The translations under genes and the position numbers were made by a program. The notes beneath the pieces are model-generated. The model ran no database searches and was not told the origin of the DNA. It worked only from the letters and a program-made list of their open reading frames with translations. Positions 6,776 through 14,328 of a DNA stretch of 20,980 nucleotides are shown here, piece by piece. The DNA comes from Deltaproteobacteria bacterium. GTDB lineage: Bacteria > Desulfobacterota_E > Deferrimicrobia > Deferrimicrobiales > Deferrimicrobiaceae. The stretch covers positions 1 through 20,980 of the forward strand of contig JAMDBZ010000006.1 of NCBI GenBank assembly GCA_023488945.1, in the 5' to 3' direction. Numbering within the stretch: the stretch's first letter is position 1; each line of letters opens with the position of its first letter.

Positions 6776-7226
6776 CGCATCCTCCTCCCGGGAGCTTGGG
6801 AATCCCTTACGGATCCCCCTTCAAGCCGATCATTTCGGCCACCGTCTCATCTTACCGGAGTTTTTCCGGACACGGGGGTGGAAGTGGATCCGGCGGGCAC
6901 TCGCTGCCGACAGGGGAAAGGAGGGAATGAGACGGAGATACCGGGGGATGAGCCGCCACCCGGTCAAGAGCATCGGGGGCATCGGAATCTCACCCGCTTC
7001 CCGCTTTCCGGTTGCGTCCCGCTTCCCGCTGTGGTAGAGTGAATCCCAATTGAATCCTCACCGATCGCAAGCATCCCCCGACAGGTCATTCCGTGGAAGC
7101 GGCCTGAACCACCGCCGTGCGGTTGTGACGCGTCTCCCAAAGGACATCCTTTAGGAAGCATCGGACCCGGGGGACGGATTCGGTCCCTTGGGTTGCGCTT
7201 CGTGAGATTCCGAAACGAGGAGTGTT
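6776..7226. other. intergenic region between divergent thioesterase and helicase genes
   Basis: These 450 bases hold the start regions of two divergent genes. I see a possible extended -10 for the helicase at 7032-7040. A 36-codon open frame at 6927-7037 has an AAAGGAGGG sequence before its ATG, but its protein is low-complexity and unrecognised. No RNA structure that I can name is visible. Confidence 0.45.
7032..7040 (+). promoter_or_regulatory. possible extended -10 promoter of the helicase gene
   Basis: The bases TGGTAGAGT form TGn plus a four-of-six match to TATAAT. The surrounding TGTGGTA is identical to that at the cold-shock promoter. It would give a long leader of about 180 bases before the ATG at 7227, which is common for cold-induced helicase genes but unproven here. 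Confidence 0.35.
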
Positions 7227-8462
7227 ATGCCATTCGAACGTCTCGGGCTTTGTCCCGAAATCCTGCATGCCCTCGAGGGCATGAACCACAAGACGCCGAC
7301 ACCCATCCAGGAGGAGGCCATCCCGTACGCGCTGGAGGAGAAAGACCTCCTGGGATGCGCCCAGACCGGGACCGGCAAAACGGCGGCCTTTGCGCTGCCC
7401 ATCCTGCAGCGCCTCTTCCTGACGTCTCCAAAGAAAGGAAGTCCTCGGGCCATCCGGGCCCTCGTGTTGACGCCGACGCGGGAGCTTTGCGGTCAGGTCG
7501 GCGAAAGTTTCCGCGACTACGGGAGACAGACGGGCCTGAGATACGCCGCGGTCTACGGGGGCGTCAGTCAGAATCTCCAGGAGCAGGTCCTGCGCCGCGG
7601 CGTCGATATCCTGATAGCCACCCCGGGGCGGCTCCTGGATCTGGAATCCCAAGGCCTCCTGAGCCTGAGGTCGGTCGGAACGCTCGTTCTTGACGAAGCC
7701 GACCGGATGCTCGACATGGGGTTCCTCCCGGACGTCCGGAGGATCATCGCCCGGATTCCCGCGGACCGGCAGACCCTGCTGTTCTCGGCCACGATTCCCC
7801 GGGAGGTCCGGCGTCTCGCCGATTCGATCCTGCGCGATCCGGTCTTCGTGGCGGTCACGCCGGTGTCTTCCCCCCCGGAGACTGTCGAGCACTCGATCTA
7901 TTACGTGGAGAAGCCCGGCAAGGGGGAGTTGCTCCGACACCTCCTGTCGGACGCCGCCACCAGGAACGCCCTGGTCTTCACGCGAACGAAGCGGGGGGCC
8001 GACCGGGTCGCCGGGCAACTTCTTCGTGCGCGCATCCGGGCGGAGGCGATCCACGGCGGCCGGTCGCAAGCGGCCCGGGAGCGCGCCCTGGCGAAATTCA
8101 AGCGGGGAGAGATCCGGGTGCTGGTCGCGACCGACGTCGCGGCACGGGGGCTCGACATCGCGGATCTTTCCCACGTGGTGAACTTCGACCTTCCCGAAGA
8201 GCCGGAGAGCTACGTGCACCGGATCGGGCGGACCGGCCGCGCGGGGGCGTCCGGGGTCGCCCTTTCCTTCTGCAGCATCGAGGAGCGTCTCTTGCTTCCC
8301 GGGATTGAGCGCCTGATCCGTCGCCACCTGAAGGTGGTCGAGGACCATCCCTTCCGGTCCTCCCTGCGGCTCGGTCCCCCGACGAAGCTGGATTCGGCCC
8401 CGGCGCGGCTCGCCGCCGGGCCGTACCTGATCCCCGCCGCGGAGCTGTTCCGGGCCGGTTGA
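7227..8462 (+). CDS. DEAD-box ATP-dependent RNA helicase (RhlE-like)
   Basis: This 411-residue protein has the complete two-domain DEAD-box core that unwinds RNA with ATP. The motifs appear in order: Q motif TPTPIQ (23-28), motif I AQTGTGKT (45-52), PTREL (83-87), TPGR (132-135), DEAD (156-159), SAT (187-189), VFTRTK (250-255), [11 protein letters not shown] (301-311) and HRIGRTGR (331-338). The C-terminal tail is short (about 60 residues) and lacks an RNA-binding extension, as in RhlE-type members. The ATG at 7227 has GAGGAG about six bases upstream. Such helicases act in ribosome assembly and RNA decay, often during cold stress. A cold-shock gene lies 1.7 kb upstream. Family is certain; the exact subfamily is less so. 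Confidence 0.95.
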   Translation: MPFERLGLCPEILHALEGMNHKTPTPIQEEAIPYALEEKDLLGCAQTGTGKTAAFALPILQRLFLTSPKKGSPRAIRALVLTPTRELCGQVGESFRDYGRQTGLRYAAVYGGVSQNLQEQVLRRGVDILIATPGRLLDLESQGLLSLRSVGTLVLDEADRMLDMGFLPDVRRIIARIPADRQTLLFSATIPREVRRLADSILRDPVFVAVTPVSSPPETVEHSIYYVEKPGKGELLRHLLSDAATRNALVFTRTKRGADRVAGQLLRARIRAEAIHGGRSQAARERALAKFKRGEIRVLVATDVAARGLDIADLSHVVNFDLPEEPESYVHRIGRTGRAGASGVALSFCSIEERLLLPGIERLIRRHLKVVEDHPFRSSLRLGPPTKLDSAPARLAAGPYLIPAAELFRAG

Positions 8463-8527
8463 GCCGGGGCGGCGGACGCCGCCGGCGGGGAACCCCGTCG
8501 GGTGGATGTCCTATCTCGCCGGAAAAC

Positions 8528-10015
8528 TCATTCCGGAAGGTCCGATTCCAGGCGGTCGGTCAGCGTGAAGAAGTGATGCCCCATGATGGCCAGCGTGACC
8601 GCCAATCCCAAATGCCGCCGGGTGCGGAACAGGGCGCTGCCCAGGAACTGCCAGTAGGCCTTCCGGTAGCGCGCGAAGACGCCCTGCCGGATGAATGAGC
8701 GGCACAGGGCGAGGTAGTCCGACAAGACCAGGTGGATTTTCGGCGACGGTCCCAGCCGGGAGAGGAGCGCCCGGGCGCGCTCGAAATACGCTTTCGGGCT
8801 GTAGATGGACGCCATCACGTCCCGATACCCCGCGAGGAGAGTCTTCGGATCCATCCGGGGGATGAAGTTCAGCAGCGCCGCCGTGTTGTCGCCGATGCTC
8901 TGCCGCAGGATCCGGCCCTCTTCGGAAAGGCGGCGCCACAGGCGCGTGTTGGGCATGGCCGTCAGGAGGCCCACCATGGAAACGGGGATGGCCGCCTCCC
9001 GGATGAAGGCGATCTGCCGCTCGAAGATCTCCGGGGTGTCCTGGTCGAAACCCAGGATGAACCCCCCCATGACCTCCATCCCGTACTCCTGGATCCGGTG
9101 CACGCTCGCGAGCAGGTCGGCCCTTTCGTTCTGGTGCTTGCCCGCGGCGCGGTGGCTCTCCTTGGACGGGGTTTCGATGCCGACGAACACCCTGTTGAAC
9201 CGGGCCGCCCGCATGAGGGAAAGGAGCTCTTCGTCGTCGGCCATGTTGATCGAGGCCTGCGTGAACAGGGAGAACGGGTTCCTCCGGCGTTGCATCCAGC
9301 CGGCCAGCCGGGGAAGCAGCGCCTTGATGGCTTTCCTGTTCCCGACGAAGTTGTCGTCGACAACGAACACCGATCCCCGCCAGCCGAGATCGTGGAGCCG
9401 GTCGAACTCCGCGAGGACCTGCTCCGTCGTCTTGGTGCGTGGTGTCCGCCCGAACAGTTCGATGATGTCGCAGAACTCGCAGTTGAAGGGGCAGCCGCGC
9501 GAGTACTGGACGGGCATGGCGCTGTACCGCCGCATCTTCACCAGGTTCATCTCGGGGGGAGGCACCCGTGTCATGTCCGTCCAGCGGGGGGCCTTGTACC
9601 AACGGCGTCCCTGCCCCGTCTCGAGATCGTGGACCAGTTGCTCGATGACCCCTTCGGCTTCGCCCTGGACGATGTGGTCCGCATCCCGGTAAGCGGGATG
9701 CTCCGCGCTCGTAATCGGTCCCCCTACGACCGTTCTCAGTCCCGCCGACCGGCAACGGGCGATCAGTTCCGAAAGGAAGGGAGCCTGGACCAGCATGGCG
9801 CTCAGGAATGCCGCGTCGGCCCAGGCCAGATCCTTGTCGCGCAATTTTTCGACGTTCAGGTCGACCAGCCTCCGCTCCCAGTGCGGCGGCAGCAGCGCGG
9901 AGACCGTGAGCAGCCCCAGAGGAGGATAGGCGGAACGTTTCCCCTGGAAGGGGAGGGCATGGCGGAAGCTCCAAAACGTGTCGGGGAATTCCGGATAGAG
10001 GAGCAGGACCTTCAT
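8528..10015 (-). CDS. radical SAM protein with N-terminal B12-binding-type domain
   Basis: The 495-residue protein has an N-terminal cobalamin-binding-type Rossmann domain (about 1-150). It shows PPLGLLTVSALL (31-42), TVVGGPITSAEHP (95-107) and DHIVQGEAEGVI (113-124). The classical DxHxxG cobalamin His motif is not obvious. The radical SAM domain starts at YSRGCPFNCEFCDI, with cluster Cys175, Cys179 and Cys182 (CxxxCxxC). VFVGIETPSKESH and GGFILGFDQDT follow, which are typical TIM-barrel strands. The C-terminal 150 residues, with YSPKAYFERARALL, resemble the DUF4070-type extension of uncharacterised family members; that link is by memory only. It would use reductive SAM cleavage on an unknown substrate. 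The ATG at 10015 has only a weak ribosome site. It lies 76 bases after the HDAC-like gene and may be last in that operon. Confidence 0.9.
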   Translation of the reverse strand: MKVLLLYPEFPDTFWSFRHALPFQGKRSAYPPLGLLTVSALLPPHWERRLVDLNVEKLRDKDLAWADAAFLSAMLVQAPFLSELIARCRSAGLRTVVGGPITSAEHPAYRDADHIVQGEAEGVIEQLVHDLETGQGRRWYKAPRWTDMTRVPPPEMNLVKMRRYSAMPVQYSRGCPFNCEFCDIIELFGRTPRTKTTEQVLAEFDRLHDLGWRGSVFVVDDNFVGNRKAIKALLPRLAGWMQRRRNPFSLFTQASINMADDEELLSLMRAARFNRVFVGIETPSKESHRAAGKHQNERADLLASVHRIQEYGMEVMGGFILGFDQDTPEIFERQIAFIREAAIPVSMVGLLTAMPNTRLWRRLSEEGRILRQSIGDNTAALLNFIPRMDPKTLLAGYRDVMASIYSPKAYFERARALLSRLGPSPKIHLVLSDYLALCRSFIRQGVFARYRKAYWQFLGSALFRTRRHLGLAVTLAIMGHHFFTLTDRLESDLPE

Positions 10016-10091
10016 CAGCGCACCCGCCGGGGATCAGGAAGCGGCGGATGAAAATCGTAGCACAGGATCCCGAAGTTCCATAGCGAATAAA

Positions 10092-10988
10092 TCAACCGCT
10101 CAGCCCCGCCAATCTTTCGATGATCGGCGGAATCAGATCGGTGGCCAGATGCGTATGGGATCCGCCGCCCAGCACCACTTCCAGCTTCTCCCCGCAGACC
10201 TCCCCCGCCAGGTCCCGCATCAGGAGAGCGATGTTCCAGTAGCAAGGCCCGGTGAGGCCGATGTCGCCATAGTCGCCCTGGTGGGTGTCGAAGCCGAAAT
10301 ACCAAAAGACGAGGTCGGGCTTGAATCGGCGGGCCCGGGGGGGGAAGTGCTGCGCCACCAGGTTGAAGTAAACATCGTTCATGGGGCGCTCCCGCCGGCC
10401 CCACCGGGGGGAAGAACAGGCCACGTCCACCTTCGTCCCGTCGGGGGATTCGTAGTTCATCCCGCAAAGACAGACATGGAGGATATCGGGGTCGTCGGGG
10501 AAAAGGTCCCGGGTGCCGTCGCCGTGGTGGGCATCGGTATCCAGGATGGCGAAACGCTTGATGCCGAATTTCTCCCGCAGGTGGACGATGCAAAGAGCCA
10601 CATCGTTGAAGCAGCAGTAGCCCCCGAAAAAATCACGCCCCGAATGGTGCCCGCCGGCGCCGATGAAGGCGAAGGCGTTGGTGATCTCGCCTTCGGCGAT
10701 CTTTTCTCCCGCCATCACCACGCTCCCCGCCGAGTGCCAGGCGGTCGAGCAAAGGGGATCTCCCTTGACCCTCTCCAACAGATCGGGAGTGTGGACCTTC
10801 AGCAGCAATTCCCGCGAAACGGGCCCCGGTTCATACATCTTGACCTTGTCGCTCCGCAAGATCCTGTCCAGGGCCATGGGGAAGTCGGCCAGCCGCGCCC
10901 CGACGGTCAGATAGCTTCGGCGGGAGAAGGAAGGATGGTAAAAGATGCCGGTGGTGTATCGGGTCATCGGCGTGGCCGGTTCCATCAC
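10092..10988 (-). CDS. HDAC-fold deacetylase/amidohydrolase with Tyr-to-His change
   Basis: This 298-residue protein is of the arginase/histone-deacetylase superfamily (AcuC, acetylpolyamine amidohydrolase group). The charge-relay pair is GGHHSG (His114, His115). The metal site is LDTDAHHGDGT (Asp150, Asp152, His154) plus Asp234 in GFDTHQGD. All zinc ligands are thus present. At the catalytic Tyr position (HDAC 'LGGGGY') the sequence reads LGGGSH, placing His277 there as in animal class IIa enzymes, which deacetylate acetyl-lysine poorly. Length fits a single domain. The start is GTG 10988 or ATG 10985, with GGAGG about six bases upstream. It lies 12 bases after the arginine-dihydrolase-like gene, so co-transcription is very likely. 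An acetylated or acylated amine related to arginine, ornithine or polyamines is a plausible but unproven substrate. Confidence 0.9.
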   Translation of the reverse strand: MMEPATPMTRYTTGIFYHPSFSRRSYLTVGARLADFPMALDRILRSDKVKMYEPGPVSRELLLKVHTPDLLERVKGDPLCSTAWHSAGSVVMAGEKIAEGEITNAFAFIGAGGHHSGRDFFGGYCCFNDVALCIVHLREKFGIKRFAILDTDAHHGDGTRDLFPDDPDILHVCLCGMNYESPDGTKVDVACSSPRWGRRERPMNDVYFNLVAQHFPPRARRFKPDLVFWYFGFDTHQGDYGDIGLTGPCYWNIALLMRDLAGEVCGEKLEVVLGGGSHTHLATDLIPPIIERLAGLSG

Positions 10989-11000
10989 GGGTTCCCTCCG

Positions 11001-11795
11001 TCAATCCAGGAACAGCACCAGGCATTTTGCGGCGCCGCCGGCCTTGATGAATTCCGAAAGGTCCGTCTCCCACACCTCGTAGCCCATCGCCTGCAGACTC
11101 CGCCTGAAGTCCCCGCAGCCGGCGTCGAGCACGACCTTTTGCCCCGCCACCACGGCGTTGCAGGCAAACCGGACCGCGTCTTCCGGAGAGACTTCGACCG
11201 TCCGGCGCACGCCGGCCGAGATCACTTCCCGGGCGTAGGAGTCGAAGGCGGGCGGGTGATAGGCGACGGTGCCCTTGTCAAGGGGGCAGAAGCAGGTGTC
11301 CAGATGGTAGAAGCGGGGATCCGCCAGCTCGAGCGACAGGACCCGCTTCTTCAGGATCTCTCCCAAATGGGCATGGGTGCGAATGTCGGAGCGGATCCGG
11401 TACCCGGCGAACAGGTCTTCGCCCACCCGGAGGGCGTCGCCCTCCCCCTCGAAGTGGAGATCCGCGGGAAGGGGGTGGATCTCGTAGCCTTCCCTTTCGA
11501 ACCAGCGGCGGAAGACAGGGGCTTCCCCGCGGCGCTCGGGATGGCGGAAATTGCTCGGGATGAAAATCCCCTCGTGAACAAGGCCGGCGTTCGCGGTGAA
11601 GACGAGGTCGGGAGCCCCCTTGACCGGCTCGAGGAGCGAGATCTTGAGTCCCAGTTCCCTTCGCAGGAGATCATGGAGGTTCTCCCACTGCTTCCGGGCC
11701 GCCGCGCGGTCGGCCTGGCGGCTGCGGGACATCCAGGGGTTGATCTCGTACTCGATGCCGTAATGGGCCGGCTCGCACATGAGGATGCGGCGCAA
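11001..11795 (-). CDS. guanidine-modifying enzyme, probable arginine dihydrolase (ArgZ-like)
   Basis: This 264-residue protein is of the amidinotransferase/dimethylargininase superfamily. The N terminus MCEP-HYG-EYEINPWM (residues 6-22) with Asn19 matches the opening of cyanobacterial ArgZ/AgrE arginine dihydrolase domains. Later come FTANAGL (Asn69), EGEGD (116-120), RSDIRTH (135-141), HLDTCFCPL (His164) and the nucleophile Cys258 in GGAAKCLVL. As I recall them, the ArgZ key residues have the same order and nearly the same numbering. The expected reaction is arginine to ornithine, CO2 and two ammonia. I chose the TTG start at 11795 because GGGAGG lies five bases upstream. The open frame continues to 11891 but overlaps the preceding gene with unrelated sequence. 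It lies between the LOR/SDH and HDAC-like genes. A dimethylargininase remains possible. Confidence 0.85.
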   Translation of the reverse strand: MRRILMCEPAHYGIEYEINPWMSRSRQADRAAARKQWENLHDLLRRELGLKISLLEPVKGAPDLVFTANAGLVHEGIFIPSNFRHPERRGEAPVFRRWFEREGYEIHPLPADLHFEGEGDALRVGEDLFAGYRIRSDIRTHAHLGEILKKRVLSLELADPRFYHLDTCFCPLDKGTVAYHPPAFDSYAREVISAGVRRTVEVSPEDAVRFACNAVVAGQKVVLDAGCGDFRRSLQAMGYEVWETDLSEFIKAGGAAKCLVLFLD

Positions 11796-11844
11796 GGAGA
11801 CCTCCCGACGGGGCGGTCGTGGAGCCGCCGGGCGCCCCGTTCCT

Positions 11845-13071
11845 TCACCCCGTGAGTTTCCCGGCCAGCTCGCGCAGGAACAGCTCGGCATCCGTCACCA
11901 GGCCCAGGGACTGGTGGGTCCCCCGGTCAGCCAGCTTGGTCACCATCTCGGAATTGATGTCCACGCACACCGTGCGGACCTTCGCGGGCAGGAGGTTGCC
12001 GGTGGCGATGGAGTGGAGCATGGTGGCGATCATCACCGCCATGGACACCCCGCGGCAAAGTTCCCGCATGCGTTTTTGGGCCTCGACGGAGTCGGTGATC
12101 ACTTCCGGCAAGGGGCCGTCGTCGCGGATGGACCCGGCGAGCACGAACGGGATGCCGGCCTTGACGAGGCTGTGCATGATGCCGCCCTTCAGGCGCCCCA
12201 GTTCGATCGCCCGGGCAATGCCCCCCACGGACCGGATGAAGTTGATGGCGCGGAGATGATGCTCGTGGCCGCGGGGGAGGATCCCCCCCGCCCTGAGCGA
12301 TACGCCCAGGGAAGTGCCGTACAGGGAAACCTCGATGTCGTGCGCGGCGAGACCGTTTCCGGCAAAGACCGCGTCGACGAACCCGGCTTCGACGATGGTG
12401 CAGAAACTGTCCCGGGCTCCCGTGTGGACCAGGGCCGGCCCGAGGACCCAAAGGATCCGGCCTCCCTCTTCCTCCTTGATCCGCCGCATCTCCCGGGTGA
12501 TCTCCTCGATGATGATCTCCTTGGACTTCTCGGGGGAGACGGTGCTGGACATGAACTCGAAGAGCCCCCGGCGGGCGGGCTCCTTACGCAACGGTTCCAC
12601 CCGGACCCCTTCGTGACCGACCACCAGCAGGTCGCCGGCCCGCACCTGGGACATCCTGACGCAGGCCGCCCGGCTTTCCCGGGGGAGCACCCGGATGCCG
12701 CTGTCCATGCAGAGGTCGTCCACCTCCAGCCAGCGCCCGCCGAGCCGGATCCGGGTGGGGAGGTTGGTCGTGGCGTAGAAGCCCTCGGGGAAGACCCCGT
12801 CCCCCGGCGCCGGCGCAAGGAGGGCCTCCTCCTCCTCGACCGTCATGGCCCCCAGGCGCTGGATGTGGCCGAGGACCTTCTGGAGGATCTCCTCGGTCGG
12901 CGCCATGACCCGGATGCGGGCGTAGCTCGGGTCCTTGCGCTTCTTCCCGACCGCGATCTCTTCCGTCTCGTACTCGGCGCCGTGGTCCAGGATCTCGTCC
13001 AGGACCTTGGGGAAGGTCAGGGAGTCGATGATATGCCCGCGCAGTTCGACGACCTTGGTGAAATCGCCCAT
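11845..13071 (-). CDS. LOR/SDH-domain protein, probable ornithine cyclodeaminase (TIGR00300 type)
   Basis: The 408-residue product is recognised as a TIGR00300/LOR-SDH family member. This is the group that includes archaeal ornithine cyclodeaminase and the C-terminal half of cyanobacterial AgrE/ArgZ. The N-terminal part (MGDFTKVVELRGHIIDSLTF, then ARIRVMAPTEEILQKVLGHI) is the LOR domain. The C-terminal part has GPALVHTGARDSF, FAGNGLAAHDIE, GHEHHLRAIN, AGSIRDDGPLPEVITD and, near the end, CVDINSEMVTKLADRGTHQS. The expected reaction is ornithine to proline and ammonia with bound NAD+. The ATG at 13071 is chosen because GGGAGG lies seven bases upstream and because the length fits the family. The frame stays open for a further kilobase upstream without homology. 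It is the first gene of the cluster, 49 bases before the arginine-dihydrolase-like gene. Confidence 0.88.
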   Translation of the reverse strand: MGDFTKVVELRGHIIDSLTFPKVLDEILDHGAEYETEEIAVGKKRKDPSYARIRVMAPTEEILQKVLGHIQRLGAMTVEEEEALLAPAPGDGVFPEGFYATTNLPTRIRLGGRWLEVDDLCMDSGIRVLPRESRAACVRMSQVRAGDLLVVGHEGVRVEPLRKEPARRGLFEFMSSTVSPEKSKEIIIEEITREMRRIKEEEGGRILWVLGPALVHTGARDSFCTIVEAGFVDAVFAGNGLAAHDIEVSLYGTSLGVSLRAGGILPRGHEHHLRAINFIRSVGGIARAIELGRLKGGIMHSLVKAGIPFVLAGSIRDDGPLPEVITDSVEAQKRMRELCRGVSMAVMIATMLHSIATGNLLPAKVRTVCVDINSEMVTKLADRGTHQSLGLVTDAELFLRELAGKLTG

Positions 13072-13464
13072 CGAAGGTCCTCCCTGTCCCTGTGATTTCA
13101 AACCCCGCCCGCCATCATGCGCGTTCCTCATTCTCGCACGAAACCGTTCGGCTTCCGGATCCCCGTTGCGGGGATTTTCGTGTGTGTCCGGCGACCTCGA
13201 GTCCGATCGACCCCCGGGTACGTTGCCCGCTGGGTGCGGCCGAAGGCGTTGGCCCAGGTGACCGTGGGGCCCGCCCCGGAATAGGCTGCACGCGTTGCCG
13301 CGGGTTGGCGAGGCGAGGGGCCTATGATCGTAAATATCCGATAATAAAGGACATGTTTTGCCTTGGCGGGGGGGGTGGCGGTACACGAATCCGGGCGTGC
13401 GGGTTCGCTGTCGGCACCCGGGCCATTGAATTGGGGGTATGATGGTTGTCATTGGAGAGCCGCC
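13072..13464. other. intergenic region between divergent gene clusters
   Basis: This region separates the minus-strand arginine cluster from the plus-strand caspase-like gene. It contains a short AT-rich block near 13323-13350 with TATGAT (13323-13328) and GATAAT (13340-13345). A G-rich run (about 13364-13378) and another TATGAT (13438-13443) close to the next start codon follow. Any of these could be -10 elements for the plus-strand gene, but none has a proper -35. I see no gene or named RNA in it. Confidence 0.45.
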
Positions 13465-14163
13465 ATGCGGGAGAGAAACGGGTTTCGGTACATCATCAAG
13501 GTGTTCGAGGCGCAATGGGATCAGCTTCACGACGAAACGGTCAAGCCGTTCTTCGAGCAATTGAAGCGGGACACCGAGGAAACCGATGCGAGGCGCAACG
13601 GGGTGCACCAGGAACGTCCGGGCCACGATGCCCTGTTCAGTTACGTCGTCTTCCAGAACGCGGAAGGGCTGAAAGACGCCCTTTATCGCTATGATCAGGG
13701 CGTCGACAGCCGCAGAAAGATCGCCTACCTGGCCTGTCACGGGAAGCGGGGCGTCATCAGCGCGGTCCAGGGCATCAGCCGCAGGAAGCTCAAGAACATC
13801 CTGGCTCCCCTCACCAGTTATGACGGTCTTTACGTCGGCGCCTGCGATTTCGTCAACCGGAAGACGGCCGAGGTCCTGCTCGACGGCTCGCAACATCTGA
13901 AGTGGATCGCCGGGTATGCGAACTGGACGCCGTGGCTGGAAGGGATGTTGTGCGACCTGATGTTCTTCCGGCTGCTCCTGAGCGGGCGATTCATGCGGCC
14001 GAAGACCAACGCGAGGTGGGAGCCGGTCAGCAGGCCCGAAGACGCGGCGCTCCGTCTGTACGAGCATTTCCCGTTCGCCAGGGACCTGCGGTTTTCGTTG
14101 TACTACAGGAAGCCGGAACGGATCTGCTCGACGATGGAGGAGCGCTTGGGGGAGTCGTCCTGA
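13465..14163 (+). CDS. stand-alone caspase/CHAT-like protein of unknown function
   Basis: No named family is certain. The 232-residue protein has the layout of a clan CD (caspase/CHAT-like) protease. A strand ending in the catalytic-type His is IAYLACHGKRG (His92, residues 86-96). A helix follows, and then a strand ending in a Cys, YDGLYVGACDF (Cys127, residues 119-129). IAGYANWTPWLEGMLCDLMFF (148-168) is then comparable to the substrate-loop region after the Cys in CHAT domains. There is no TPR, signal peptide or membrane segment, so it is a cytoplasmic single-domain protein. The ATG at 13465 has GGAGAG five bases upstream. It starts divergently from the arginine cluster and lies 165 bases before the SYLF gene. 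Whether it is an active protease is unknown; the fold call is inference from two motifs. Confidence 0.72.
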   Translation: MRERNGFRYIIKVFEAQWDQLHDETVKPFFEQLKRDTEETDARRNGVHQERPGHDALFSYVVFQNAEGLKDALYRYDQGVDSRRKIAYLACHGKRGVISAVQGISRRKLKNILAPLTSYDGLYVGACDFVNRKTAEVLLDGSQHLKWIAGYANWTPWLEGMLCDLMFFRLLLSGRFMRPKTNARWEPVSRPEDAALRLYEHFPFARDLRFSLYYRKPERICSTMEERLGESS

Positions 14164-14328
14164 GAAGCCCCGCACAAAAGCCGGTTCTCATGGTGAACCG
14201 TGTCTTCGAAGGTCGCGGGGGTGGAATCCCTCCCGGCCTGCGGGCATCTCAAGGGGAACTTGCCACCGGGTTGCCTGGGAAACAGGATCTCAGGGAGATC
14301 CCATAGGGCGAACCGGAATGGAGGACGC

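Noticed and set aside
6927..7037. A 36-codon open frame with an AAAGGAGGG sequence before its ATG, upstream of the helicase gene.
   Set aside because: The peptide is repetitive (the underlying DNA repeats CCCGCTTCCCGCT), matches nothing I recognise and ends inside the likely helicase promoter. A chance ribosome-site match is more likely.
8468..8483. GGCGGC/GCCGCC hairpin just after the helicase stop codon as a terminator.
   Set aside because: The stem is only six base pairs and no T run follows on either strand. Such hairpins are expected by chance at this GC content.
10149..11855. A plus-strand open frame of about 570 codons opposite the HDAC-like and arginine-dihydrolase-like genes.
   Set aside because: It spans two well-supported minus-strand genes and their junction, and has no recognisable domain. 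It is a high-GC shadow.
13364..13378. G-rich run upstream of the caspase-like gene as a possible quadruplex or repeat.
   Set aside because: It is one uninterrupted G run and not four spaced tracts, and no related copy occurs in the window.
13072..14175. Extension of the LOR/SDH frame by 368 codons upstream of 13071.
   Set aside because: The family start with a good ribosome site is at 13071. The extension runs antisense through the caspase-like gene and has no similarity to the family.
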